Notes: a model not told the origin generated them from the letters alone. Counted from the stretch's first letter, positions 40,854 to 52,073 are shown. The stretch is DNA of 64,000 nt from a bacterium (GCA_024276125.1 JAJRXT010000085.1:1-64000); one strand, 5' to 3'. Numbers and translations are program-made.

Positions 40854-41213
40854 ATGAAAAAAAACAAGGATACCTGCGAAATAAAGTTTGTTGATAAAGA
40901 AAAAGTAGATAGAGCCAGAAAATTAATGCGTTCAGATGATATCATCATCCGGCTGGCAGAGACATTTAAGGTTTTGGGCGACCCCACCAGAACCAAAATA
41001 ATATCAGCCTTGTTGGCCGAAGAGCTGTGTGTTTGTGATATTGCCAATCTTCTTAATATGAGCGATTCGGCCATATCACATCAACTGCGTATCTTGAGAA
41101 ATCTTAGGTTGGTAAAGTATCGCAGAGAAGGGAAGATGGCCTTCTATTCACTGGATGATCGGCATATAAATGAACTGTTTGAACACGGTTTGGAGCATGT
41201 AAGCGAAAGATAA
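40854..41213 (+). CDS. ArsR/SmtB/CadC-family metal-sensing repressor
   Basis: 'ELCVCDIANLLNMSDSAISHQLRILRNLRLVKYRREGKMAFYSLDDRHINELFEHGLEHVSE': wHTH, CVC motif, and D-x-H...H-x-x-E alpha5 site. Confidence 0.93.
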   Translation: MKKNKDTCEIKFVDKEKVDRARKLMRSDDIIIRLAETFKVLGDPTRTKIISALLAEELCVCDIANLLNMSDSAISHQLRILRNLRLVKYRREGKMAFYSLDDRHINELFEHGLEHVSER

Positions 41214-41230
41214 TTTTTTTGCAAAATTGA

Positions 41231-41246
41231 TTGAACAGTTGTTCAA
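41231..41246. promoter_or_regulatory. Second SmtB/CadC-type operator TTGAACAGTTGTTCAA
   Basis: Same 14-bp core TGAACAGTTGTTCA, between the regulator and permease genes. Confidence 0.8.
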
Positions 41247-41275
41247 GCATAACGATAATAATTGGGAGAGACCAT

Positions 41276-42331
41276 ATGCTGGAAGTCTTGAAAGAGATTG
41301 TCTTGGCAACCATACAAATTTTTAATGAAGCCGCTATTTACATCCTGTTCGGCTTCTTCATAGCTGGGCTGTTATATATATATTATCCTAAGGAAAAGGT
41401 GGTTAAGAGCCTGGGTAAAAAAGGATTTGGCTCGACTTTCAGAGCAGCTGTTATGGGAATACCCCTGCCGCTGTGTTCCTGCGGTGTAATCCCCACCGCT
41501 TTGTCTTTAAGGAAACAGGGAGCCAGCCGGGGCGCTACCCTCTCCTTTCTCATTTCCACCCCGGAAACAGGGGTGGATTCCATTGCCATAACCTATGCCT
41601 TAGTCGATCCCATAATGACCGTTTTTAGGCCAATGGCTGCCTTCTTGACCGCCATGTTTGCCGGCATTGCCGAAAACATATTTGTTTCTTCGGAGGATGA
41701 GGCGTCTGATATAGATTCTCATCAGTGTTCTACTTGTGGAAATTCAGATGCGGATAATCATACTCATAGCCATAAGGTAAAATTTAAAAAAGCTATGGAA
41801 TATGCTTTTGTGGATTTAGTGGGCGATATATCCAAGTGGCTTATTATCGGCATAGTGTTATCCGGCATTATTTCCGCCGCCATACCCAAAGGTTTTTTTG
41901 AAAACTATCTGGGCAGCGGAATATTATCCATGCTGGTTATGTTGGTGGTGGGTATCCCTTTATACATATGCGCCACCGCCTCCACGCCAATTGCGGCCGT
42001 TCTGATTTTAAAGGGGTTATCCCCCGGCGCAGCTTTAGTGCTCTTGTTGGCCGGCCCGGCTACCAATATGGCCACCATTCTGGTCATCGGCAAAGAAATG
42101 GGCAAAAAAACACTTGCTATTTATTTAAGCAGTATTGCATTTATGAGTATTTTTTTTGGCTTATTGTTAAACCAGGTCTATTCTTATCTGGGGGTCAATG
42201 TTTTGGCCAGTGTTGGTAAAGCCAGCGAGGTTATTCCAGGTATTATAAAAATTGTGGGTTCAGTCATTCTGGCGGGGCTAATGGCCTATAGCATGAGCAG
42301 AAGGAAAAGGCATTGCGGCAAGCAAGAATAA
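41276..42331 (+). CDS. ArsP/SO_0444-type permease (heavy-metal efflux)
   Basis: 'GFGSTFRAAVMGIPLPLCSCGVIPTALSLRKQGASRGATLSFLISTPETGVDSI'; metal-rich loop 'CSTCGNSDADNHTHSH'; ATG at 41276 preferred to the TTG at 41231 because the TTG lies in the operator. Confidence 0.88.
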   Translation: MLEVLKEIVLATIQIFNEAAIYILFGFFIAGLLYIYYPKEKVVKSLGKKGFGSTFRAAVMGIPLPLCSCGVIPTALSLRKQGASRGATLSFLISTPETGVDSIAITYALVDPIMTVFRPMAAFLTAMFAGIAENIFVSSEDEASDIDSHQCSTCGNSDADNHTHSHKVKFKKAMEYAFVDLVGDISKWLIIGIVLSGIISAAIPKGFFENYLGSGILSMLVMLVVGIPLYICATASTPIAAVLILKGLSPGAALVLLLAGPATNMATILVIGKEMGKKTLAIYLSSIAFMSIFFGLLLNQVYSYLGVNVLASVGKASEVIPGIIKIVGSVILAGLMAYSMSRRKRHCGKQE

Positions 42332-42649
42332 GGGATTAAGCAAAATTTTAGATGCAAAAATGTGGGAGTTAGCGTTTTTTGTTTTAGTCTTCGTGCAGGT
42401 AATGGAAACAATGCCGTCTGTTACGCTAGGGTGCAGGTAGGTAGACTACCATATGTGGCAGGTAGTTTTTGCAAACTATGTAAACGGTAAATTTTATCAA
42501 GAGGGCTTACGACACAGTCTTTTCATTCAGAATGACAACTATAGAAGTGAACAGCCCTGTAAAATAATCTTAAACTATTTGTGTCTTTTGCGGTAAAAAA
42601 AGCTATTACTACTGCACAAGATATGACCTTGTGTAGTATAACCATTCTT

Positions 42650-43102
42650 TTAATCGGCAGCGTGTTTTGCTAAAAAGCTGTCAAGTTGATTTGCAAAAGC
42701 CTGGTGATCTTTTTTGCAAAATGGCGGCGAGCCGCTGATTATTTCTCCGGCGCTTCTTAGCTCATGCATGAAATTGCGAATAGACAGATATTCAGAAACA
42801 TTATCTTGCGTATATAGCTTTCCTCTAGGGTTAAGCGCATAGCCGCCTTTTTTGATAACCTCTGCGGCAAGGGGAATATCCGCTGTAATAACCAGGTCCC
42901 CCCGTTGTACTTTTCGTACGATTTCCTTATCCGCTTCATCAAAACCGGCGCGGACCTGGATAGTCTCAATGTAAGGCGACAGCGGAGTTCGCAAAGCACA
43001 ATTAGCCAATAATATAACGGATATTTTTAACCTATCGGCGGCACGAAATAGAATCTCTTTAATAACTTTGGGGCAGGCATCTGCGTCAACCCATATTTGC
43101 AT
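42650..43102 (-). CDS. YaiI/YqxD (UPF0178/DUF188) family protein
   Basis: '[24 protein letters not shown]', '[26 protein letters not shown]'. Confidence 0.95.
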   Translation of the reverse strand: MQIWVDADACPKVIKEILFRAADRLKISVILLANCALRTPLSPYIETIQVRAGFDEADKEIVRKVQRGDLVITADIPLAAEVIKKGGYALNPRGKLYTQDNVSEYLSIRNFMHELRSAGEIISGSPPFCKKDHQAFANQLDSFLAKHAAD

Positions 43103-43734
43103 CTAATTTTCTCCAAATAAAGAAGGTCTTTCTGTGATAGTTCCTTATATAGCGCCTTTTTCGGCTATAATCAGTATACTATCATTCATGTTACACGTCA
43201 ATTTGAACAGAGATTATTTCACTTGAAAGTTATTATAAATCTGCTGACACTCATAGTCAGTTTGAATTAAATAGCTGGGTATTCTAACGATACAGGCAAT
43301 AATATCAATATGATAAGTAATGCCTGTTTGTGTTAAGCAGTGGGTCAGGCACAAAATGCTTTTCTTAAGAGCTTGAGAGGTTTTAGTTTGCGATTTATGC
43401 CAAAATCGAAGCAAAACGACTATCACAAACAATGGACAAAGAATATCAGAAAGTAGATAAAATCCCGTAACCTTTTATAAATATTATACAAATAAAAAAA
43501 GGCCACGGCTATTGTCTAACCATGACCTTTTGTTAAATATACTGATTATGTATTTATAATCAACAAGTTACTGGCTACCTAGGGCAAGCCTTCTTATTAA
43601 TGACTCTCTGTTTTTTGACTCATTAAAAAGACAACGCGTTTAAATCAAAACTATTTTGGTCACATTGCCAAATTTAACTCATTCAGCGGGAATGAACAAC
43701 GCCATTATTAATCAATAATTACAACCGATTAAGA

Positions 43735-43822
43735 TGGTGCCGGAGGTCGGAATCGAACCGACACGGACGCAAGGTCCGCGGGATTTTGAGTCCCGTGCGT
43801 CTACCAATTTCACCACTCCGGC
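43735..43822 (-). tRNA. tRNA-Leu (anticodon CAA), CCA encoded
   Basis: Reverse complement GCCGGAGTGGTGAAATTGGTAGACGCACGGGACTCAAAATCCCG...GGTTCGATTCCGACCTCCGGCACCA; acceptor GCCGGAG/CTCCGGC; loop CTCAAAA; long variable arm. Confidence 0.95.
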
Positions 43823-43910
43823 TTACTAATTACCTAAAACACCAAGATATTTCATGTATTATTTATAAAGCAAAATGACTATTGAGTTAGCCAGCTAAAC
43901 ACTTTATCTT

Positions 43911-44065
43911 AGAGACTGTGTCATAATTAGAAAAATCGCTTTTTTCCTGTCATTCCTGCGGAGGTAGGAATCCATAACTCATTTAAAAGACTGAATTCCT
44001 GCCTCCGCAGGAATGACAATTTGAGAGCATTTTTCAGGTTATGGGCAGTTGTGACGCAACCTCTT
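43911..44065. repeat. MITE-like palindromic element family A, copy 1
   Basis: gagactgtgtcataattagaaaaatcg...tcattcctgcggagg...cctccgcaggaatgaca...gttgtgacgcaacctc. Confidence 0.75.
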
Positions 44066-44381
44066 AGGGCTTGGTTAAATTAACAGTACAAATTTACACA
44101 ATGTATCAAAACATAACCTGCACTATCTTTTATCGAAGAGAAGCTGGCGTTAGTTTGCTGGAAATAACGCAACTTTAAGCCTAAAAAATATTAGGTTTTC
44201 TGATAGTTTCTTAAAACCAGCATACATTCTGAAAAACACATCTACAGGGACATAGTCTGTTCAGTTCATCAAAAAAAATATTCCCAAATACTGCCTAAGT
44301 TTAACATTCTGAATTTAAGGAATCAAGTAAAAAGTAATTATACAAATAGAAACCATCAAGAATAAATACAATATAATATGT

Positions 44382-45353
44382 TTATGCGGCAGGCTGGTAT
44401 AATGGTTCACCATTGGAATTATAGGCATTTATCAGAGCATTTTTAAAATTATACATATTATCGTTTTTTGTACTCAAATCAATCCCTTTTTTGTGTAGCA
44501 GCTGGGTTATTTGTTGCGGTAATGATTTATCTGCAGCTAATTGACTTAAGCAGGATGCAGCATCTTCCAGATATTCATCTCTGATTACGCTAAAACGTAT
44601 GACCATATATAACCCTACTTTTTTTATTGTTTTTACCTCAAATAACATTTGAGGCCGCCGTGTATTGATTATTTCCACCAACCCCATAATAGGTAAATAA
44701 TTTTGTAGATTAAGGCTGTCAGATAATACTAATTCTATAGTCGGCATGGATTTAAACAATATCTCAAACTGCCCGGGAGACAAATTCTGCCTGCTCTTGT
44801 TTTTGACCGTTTTATCCCAGGCGCTGTTACAATTATATATGTGTTCGGCTATAATACCTTCTATACGCCAGCCAACATGAGAAATACCCCATATATTGGC
44901 GCCGGTAATATTTGTACCGCGAAGGTCTGCTTTATCCAGTACAGCATCGGAAAGATCAACGTCAATAAGTTCAACCCCTCTTAAATCGGCGCCTTCTAAG
45001 TCCACTTCTCTAAGATCTGCTTGGTTTAATTGGGCGCGGCTTAGATTGGCAACGCTAAGATCGGCCTCTCTTAAGTCGGCTTTGTTTAAGTTGGCTTTTC
45101 TAAGATAAGCCCCTCCTAAATTAGCTCCCCATAAATCAGCGCCTTCTAAATCGGCATTTTTAAGATCAGCTTCAGCAAGGTTAGCTCCCCGCAAATAGGC
45201 GCCTTTTAGATTTGTACCTCTTAAATTGGCTCCCCACAAATCTGCCTTTTCAAGGTTTGCCCCCCATAAATCAAGCCCTTGGAGGTTTGCTCCTTCTAAA
45301 CTAATACCTGTTTTTATTTTTTCAATAACTTCTTTTCTGGTATACTGGCTCAT
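44382..45353 (-). CDS. Pentapeptide-repeat protein with C-terminal non-repeat domain
   Basis: About 25 A(D/N)LxX repeats ('ADLREADLSVANLSRAQLNQADL') followed by a ~140-aa unique region. Confidence 0.92.
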   Translation of the reverse strand: MSQYTRKEVIEKIKTGISLEGANLQGLDLWGANLEKADLWGANLRGTNLKGAYLRGANLAEADLKNADLEGADLWGANLGGAYLRKANLNKADLREADLSVANLSRAQLNQADLREVDLEGADLRGVELIDVDLSDAVLDKADLRGTNITGANIWGISHVGWRIEGIIAEHIYNCNSAWDKTVKNKSRQNLSPGQFEILFKSMPTIELVLSDSLNLQNYLPIMGLVEIINTRRPQMLFEVKTIKKVGLYMVIRFSVIRDEYLEDAASCLSQLAADKSLPQQITQLLHKKGIDLSTKNDNMYNFKNALINAYNSNGEPLYQPAA

Positions 45354-45494
45354 TTTTTATCCCAATTTGGTTTAGTTATAGGGGATGGGTTTATCAGTGT
45401 AAGACCCGAATCATGCTGACTTAGGAACTGCTAATACAGTGTGTTGCAAATATACTGCAAGGGTTCATAACTGTGATTTGTAAGTGTATGTTTG

Positions 45495-45570
45495 TATGTT
45501 TCGGGGCGTCCCACCTCGAAACTAATTGCTTAAAGCGCAGGTGTTTCGGGATGAAACATCCCAAAACATA
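45495..45570. repeat. Palindromic repeat family E copy 1 (tatgtttcgggg...)
   Basis: tatgtttcggggcgtccc...gtgtttcgggatgaaacatcccaaaacata. Confidence 0.55.
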
Positions 45571-46099
45571 AAATCATTCTTTATAAACTTCTTGAGTATA
45601 GTTTGGTTTATCCTGCTTCAATTTGTTATTTACATGAAGCTTGTCCTTGTGAAAACGGGGAACGGGAATTTAGATTGAAAAAATGGATTCCTGCTTCCTC
45701 AGGAATGACAGATAAGTATAAAACCTGTTATTTACGAAACACTATACTAGCTAAATATATCAAAAAAAATTTTTTTTTGCAAGTTTAGTTTAACCATATT
45801 TTTTTTTGAATATATATTCAAAAAATCCATAAATAGCGCTTCAAAGAAGAGGAATTCAGAAGACAGAATTCAGGAGTCAGAAGTCAGGAGATAAAAGAAC
45901 CTCTTACCTAAGGAGCTGTCACAAAATAACTTGTACATTTTCGCATCTAATCTTTTGCAGTATAGGCATGTTCATACAGCTTATTGTATATGCCTATTAT
46001 AGTTAAAAAAATGCTCGGCAAAGATAAACGGCACAATGTGTGCATATTTGATATCAAAACTATTGTTAGCGAGACCTTATGTTTACCAGAGGAATTTAT

Positions 46100-49000
46100 A
46101 TGACTAAACTTATAAATTGGATAAGAGCATATAAAAAATATCTTGCACCATTTATAACCATCTTGTTAACCCTGTTCATTACAACCCTGCTTTATACTAC
46201 TACAACAGCTCATGCAGCTCTTTCTAAGCAATACAGTAAAAAGCCCAAAACCAGCCTAAAAAACAACTGGCAGGAGAAGATTCCCGCGATCTTAAAAAAA
46301 TGGATCCCCTGGATATTAAGAGACTATAATAAAAAAAACGCCCCTTTTTCGTATAATAATTTTAATGATAAAACATATATCCTGCCCTATAAATTAAACC
46401 TTTCGGTTAATGATAAAAACGGTAAATTTATACTAAAAGTCAAAATTTATAAAAAAGGCTGGGTAATTATCCCGGGAAATGCCAAATGCTGGCCTCAACA
46501 AGTGAAATCAAACTATCTGCCTGTTCCAGTTATTCCCAAAGGCAATCTGCCTGCTGTTTATCTTTATCCGGGAGACTACCAAATAAACGGAGAGTTTAAC
46601 TGGCAAAACCCGCCGGAGGCGCTAAAACTGCCGCAGAATCTGGGATTAATTAATTTAAAAGTAAACGGAGAAAAAGTCCCGCATCCCAATTTAGATAAGC
46701 AAGGCAGATTGTGGATCAAACAAAAAACCGCTAAAACCACCGATGCCGATACATTGGATATTAAGGTATTCAGGCATATTACTGATGATATACCATTTAT
46801 GCTCGATACCAAAATTATGTTGAATGTATCGGGTAAAAACCGTGAAATCATACTCGATAATGTATTATTACCAAATTTTATAGCGCTAAAACTAGCCGGC
46901 AGACTGCCCGTCCGTTTAGAAGATAACGGCAGCCTGTATATAAAACTGCGTCCCGGCAAATGGATAATAGATATAAGCTCATATTGCAATAAACCCGTCT
47001 ACTCGCTTACGCTGCCCCCTGCTATTCCGCCCTGGCCCAAAGAAGAAATATGGGTGTTTAACGCCAAAAACAACCTGCGTACCGTGAATATTGAAGGCGT
47101 ACCCTCAATTGATTCAAGACAGACCGAGCTGCCGCGCAAGTGGAGCAGGCTGCCCGCTTATTATCTTAAACCGGATGATGAGCTAAAACTTATAGAAAAA
47201 AAGAGGGGCGATGATAAAACACAGCCGAATATGCTTAATCTATCCCGCAATATATGGCTGGATTTTGATGGAGCAGGCTATACCATAGCCGATACCATAA
47301 CAGGCAGAATAAACAATAATTAGCGTCTTATAGTAAATAAGGATACCAAACTTGGCAGAGTAAATATTAACGGAGTTGACCAATTTATAACAAAATTAAA
47401 CAAGAAAAAAGCAACGGGAGTGGAGGTTAGAAAAGGAGAGCTTAATCTAACCGCAGAAGGACGTATTGAAAAAAATATAAACCAAATAAATGCCGCCGGC
47501 TGGATGCACGATTTTAAGTCAGTAAGCTGCAATCTGCACCTGCCGCCCGGCTGGAGGCTTTTTTTTGCCAAACGCGTTGATCGAATATCAAACACATGGA
47601 TAAACAAATGGAGCTTATTTGATATATTTTTAACGCTCTTTATTGCCGCCGCTATGTATAAACTAATGGGTATACCCGCCGGTATTACCGCTCTTATTAC
47701 CCTGACTCTGGTTCATACGGAATTTACAGGCCTGTCTTGGGTTATTCTTATCCTGCTGGGCGCTATCGCCCTAAACCGCGTTATTCCGGCGGGAATGTTT
47801 AAAAATATTATAAATCTATGCCGGCGCATTACTCTTTTGGGACTTATTCTGCTTTTGCTTCCCCTTATATTTTTTCATATACGCAATGCCGTATATCCTC
47901 AGCTTGAGGGATTCTAATATGGAACCGGCTATTCTCATCCGATTTATTACGGCAGAGTATCAGACAAAATGGCCGATGAGGAAACCTTGTTTGAGTCCGA
48001 AAAAAAAGAGCGGTTGTTTGCAAAAGATAAAATGGATATAAAAAACGAAGCCGGTGAATTCCCCGCAAAAGCCCTAAGAAAAGCTAGAATACCCCTAAGA
48101 CAAAAAATAAATACTCCACGGCAGGCATCCGGTATAGATCAGATTTATCAATATGATCCCAATACAGCGGTACAAACCGGTTACGGTCTTTCAAACTGGA
48201 TGGGTAAAAACATATTCTTAAGCTGGAGCGGACCTGTAACAGCCGCTCAGAATATACAATTATGGTTTATGCCGCCTTTATTAAATCTTGGGCTGGCTTT
48301 TGCAAGGATGATTCTATTGGTTTTATTGGTTGGGTTTTTATCGGAAATTAAACCGTTTAATCCATTTAAAAAAATAAACCGCAAAGCCGCCGCTGCTGGT
48401 TTTATCCTGATATTTTTATTATGTGCAAATTTGCATAATGCGCATGCCGATGATACGGAGATTCCGCCGGATGCCATACTAAAAGAACTTAAGACATATG
48501 TAATATCCAATATGGAGAAGCAGCCCGACTGCCTGCCGGATTGCGGCAGTATTTCCCGTATGAAACTGCAAGTTACCGGAAAACAACTGTCTTTAAGAAT
48601 GCAGGTTCAGATAAAATCAGAGGCGGCGGTACCCCTGCACAAAGTGGTATCTAATAAAAAAATAAACTGGAGACCGGATGCCGTATCAGTAGACGGCTCG
48701 GCGGAAGGCGTGTTTTTATCTACTAAGAACGGTTATTTGTGGATAATACTCAAAGAGGGCGTGCATCAGGTTATTATTACCGGACAAGTGCCGGATATGG
48801 ACGCATTGTCTATTAATTTCCTGCTTAAGCCGTATTATTCCGAATATGAGACTGTCGGCTGGAATCTATTCGGTATTTATAATAACGGCGAGACGGATTC
48901 TAATATACAACTGGTACGCATAAAGGCGGTTGATGAGGATGATGAAGATAGTGAGGATGAAAGTTTTGAAAAGAGCAAACTCCCCCCGCTTCTTAAGGTA

Positions 49001-50551
49001 CAGCGCAACATTTTATTCGGCACGTCTTGGACTGTAAATACGCAAGTTACCAGAATATCGCCGCAGGGTTCGGGAGTGGCGGTTAATATACCGCTCTTAA
49101 ATGGCGAGTCGGTTACTACCCCCGGAATAAGGGTAAAGGATAAGGCCGCCATGATCAATATGAGCGCCGGCGCCTCGCGGGTTAGCTGGGATTCCGTATT
49201 AAAAATAACCCCTGATTTATCATTAAGCGCTCCTGAGACTCTACCCTGGACGGAAATATGGAAACTAAATGTAACCAATTTGTGGCATATGAGCTATAAG
49301 GGGATACCCAAAATTTATACAGATTCTAATATATTAGAATGGCGTCCATGGCCGGGGGAGAGCCTTGATATCTCACTTACCAAGCCGCAGGGCATAGCCG
49401 CGCCCACCAAAACTATTGACAATGTATGGCTGACCGTAAATAGTGGTCAAAGAAGCCTGAATGCTGAGCTTAAATTAAAAATAAGAAGCAGTATAGGCGG
49501 GCAGCATAATATAAAACTGCCCAAAGACGCACAAATACAACAGATAATAATAAATAACCGCAATCAGCCCATACAACAAAACAAGGGTAATGTTCCTATA
49601 TTTTTAAGCCCGGGTACACAAAATATACAGATTTCATGGAAACAGACCAAGGGAATCTCTGAATTATTCAAGGTACCTGCGGTTTCATTAGGTCTTAAAG
49701 CGGTTAATATTGAAACCGTACTAACCCTGCCGCATGATCGTTGGGCGCTTTTTACCAAAGGACCCATAATCGGCCCGGCTGTACTTTTTTGGGGTAGTCT
49801 TGCAGTTATCGTCTTATTAGCTTTCCTTCTGGGACTAAGCAAGGTTACTCCGCTTAAGATACATCACTGGCTGTTGCTTATGATCGGTTTGAGTCAAACC
49901 GATCTTAGCGTAAATCTTATTGTAATTGGCTGGCTGTTGGTTATGGGCTGGAGGAAAAAAGATACCATGCCGGAGGCGTACAACGGCCTATTCGATTTAA
50001 GGCAGATAATTTTGGCGCTATGGGGTATAACCGCTATTATATGTATTTTTACGGCTATAAAGCACGGGCTGTTGGGCTCGCCAAACATGAAAATCCTAGG
50101 TAACGGCTCAAGCGCTTATTACCTTAAATGGTTTCAGGATATTGCAGATTCTGTCCCTATGCGCCCATGGGTATTATCAATAGATTTGATATACTATCGT
50201 ATATTAATGCTCATATGGGCGCTTTGGCTGGCTTTTGCCTTTACGTCCTGGCTCAAATGGGGCTGGATATGTTTTTCTGAAGGCGGTCTGTGGAAATTTA
50301 ATAAGAAAAACAGGAAAAAAAATAAAACAGAAGAAGAGCATGTTGTTTTTGAGGAAGGGGAAATGGCGGTTGAATCTGAAGCGCCGCTTAGCTATCCTGA
50401 TGAAGCGCCCGTTGATTTTGTGGAATTACCGGTTGAATTTGACGAATCACCAGTTGGCGCGGAGGATACGGCTGTTTATTCTGAGGACTCAGTTATTGGT
50501 TCTGATGAGGGGACTATTGATTATGAAGAGCTGCCGATTGATTTTGACTAA
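46100..50551 (+). pseudogene. Large membrane protein gene (about 1.48k codons) interrupted by in-frame TAG 47321-47323 and TAA 47915-47917
   Basis: ORFs at 46079, 47420 and 47969 share one frame with coding-like sequence through both stops (INNN*RLIVNKDTKLGRVNINGVDQF; YPQLEGF*YGTGYSHPIYYGRVSDKMADEE); RBS agagga before ATG 46100. Confidence 0.75.
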
Positions 50552-50674
50552 AGATAAGTATAGCTCAACTTTAAGGTACGAACTATCCCCTGTAGCAGAC
50601 GACCTTTAGGTCGGCTGGGTCAGCCATGTGGCGGGTTTAAAAACCCTCGGCTACAAAGGAAAAAATATACTATT

Positions 50675-50743
50675 TATGTTTCGGGGTGTCTCACCCCTAA
50701 ACACTATATTATCCGGTTTCGGGATGAGACATCCCGAAACATA
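50675..50743. repeat. Palindromic repeat family E copy 2
   Basis: tatgtttcggggtgtctcacccc...ggtttcgggatgagacatcccgaaacata. Confidence 0.6.
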
Positions 50744-50835
50744 GTTTATTAGTCAACCTAAAGGTTGACAACTACAGAAATCGTCCGCACCGAGGGTGCG
50801 TTAAGTTCAGCTTACCCTACAGTATAATGTTTGAA

Positions 50836-51486
50836 CTAAAGGGTTTCCTGCTTGGTATAGTTGATTAATCTATAGTTTTTAAGTACGCGACGGCTGTATT
50901 TTCGGGGGATACGCGTCTTGGAAAGCATAAGCCGGCCTACAGCGGTGGGTCCCATATTATAGGCAGTTAGAGCGGTTTCCAGCCGCCTGAAACGCTGGAT
51001 CATTTTAGCTAAATAGTATGTGCCCATTTTTATGTTTGTCTTTGGATCATGCAGGCTTGGAGCTTTATTCCAGTCAATCCCCATTTCCTTAGCGATTCCT
51101 ATAGCGGTAAGAAGTCTGATTTGCATTAACCCACGGGCGCCGGCTGAAGATAAGGCATTATTATTAAAGGAGCTTTCTGTTTGTATAAGAGCGACAACCA
51201 ATTGCGGATCAAGCATATGCTCTTGGCATTCTTTATAAATTAGTTCGACGAGCGACCATTTATTCTTTATTGAAAGTTTACCGGCCATCTTATCTAAGGC
51301 TGTTAGAATTTTCTTTTTTTTAGCCTGTACTACCTGTATACGCGTATTTATAACCAAACCGTCATTTCCATCCAAAAAATTATATACATCTTTATTACGG
51401 CATGCCGGTTCAAAGCTTATAATTCCGGCTGATAGTAAAGGAATCATCAAAGGGGTCAGCCAATTGTGTGCAAATTTAAAACTCAT
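50836..51486 (-). CDS. Lytic transglycosylase (SLT domain)
   Basis: 'LDPQLVVALIQTESSFNNNALSSAGARGLMQIRLLTA...NIKMGTYYLAKMIQRFRRLETALTAYNMGP'. Confidence 0.93.
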   Translation of the reverse strand: MSFKFAHNWLTPLMIPLLSAGIISFEPACRNKDVYNFLDGNDGLVINTRIQVVQAKKKKILTALDKMAGKLSIKNKWSLVELIYKECQEHMLDPQLVVALIQTESSFNNNALSSAGARGLMQIRLLTAIGIAKEMGIDWNKAPSLHDPKTNIKMGTYYLAKMIQRFRRLETALTAYNMGPTAVGRLMLSKTRIPRKYSRRVLKNYRLINYTKQETL

Positions 51487-51561
51487 AAAAAAAATCGCCT
51501 TTTAAAGTCTTACTCGCGCAAGCAGTAATTCAGGTTACAAATAGGTTGCTGCTTTCGCTTT

Positions 51562-51752
51562 TAGGAACTGTCACGAAATAATTTGTACATTTTCGCATCT
51601 AATCTTTTGCTCATCTTCAGGCGATCTTCAAATAAGCAAAATCATTGAATTAGCGCCGCTAGCTAGTCCTCAAATTTTGCTTTTATCAGACCGCCTGAAT
51701 CTAAGCTAAATCTTAGCGCTAAAATGCACAACTTATTTTGTGACAGTTCCTG
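51562..51752. repeat. MITE-like element family B, copy 1
   Basis: TIR taggaactgtcacgaaataatttgtacattttcgc / gctaaaatgcacaacttattttgtgacagttcctga. Confidence 0.75.
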
Positions 51753-51915
51753 AGTATGACAGATTAAGAGTTTAAGAAATAGAGTGGAGTTCTGCTATTT
51801 CATATTACGAAATACATAAACATGTAGGTATAGATATTGTTTTATAGTCGTAAACCCACCATAATCTCATATAAGGGGTCTGGTGGATTCGGAGTAATCA
51901 TATCGTAGTTCTCCC

Positions 51916-52073
51916 TAAGAAGTTGCGTCATAATTGCTTATAACCTGAAGAATGCTTTCAATTTGTCATTCCTGCGGAGGCAGGAATCCAGTTTTTAAAG
52001 CAACTTATAGATTCCTGCCTCTGCAGGAATGACAGGAAAAGGGTAGTTTTTCTAGTTACGACACAGCCTCTAA
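51916..52073. repeat. MITE-like element family A, copy 2 (inverted relative to copy 1)
   Basis: taagaagttgcgtcataattgc...tcattcctgcggaggcaggaatcc...cctgcctctgcaggaatgaca...agttacgacacagcctc. Confidence 0.75.

Noticed and set aside
41231-41275. TTG start at 41231 for the permease
   Set aside because: These codons overlap the SmtB-type operator; the ATG at 41276 with a ggagag RBS and a family-typical N-terminus (MLEVLKEIV) is better.
45603-45788. 61-aa ORF 45603-45788
   Set aside because: Runs through a repeat-derived segment (tggattcctgcttcctcaggaatgaca) and has no domain.
28838-47917. Stop-codon reassignment suggested by in-frame TAG/TAA codons
   Set aside because: tgt ends with TAG (3016-3018) and several ordinary genes with TAA/TGA at expected lengths; the interrupting codons are a mixture of TAG and TAA, fitting mutation or error better than an altered code.
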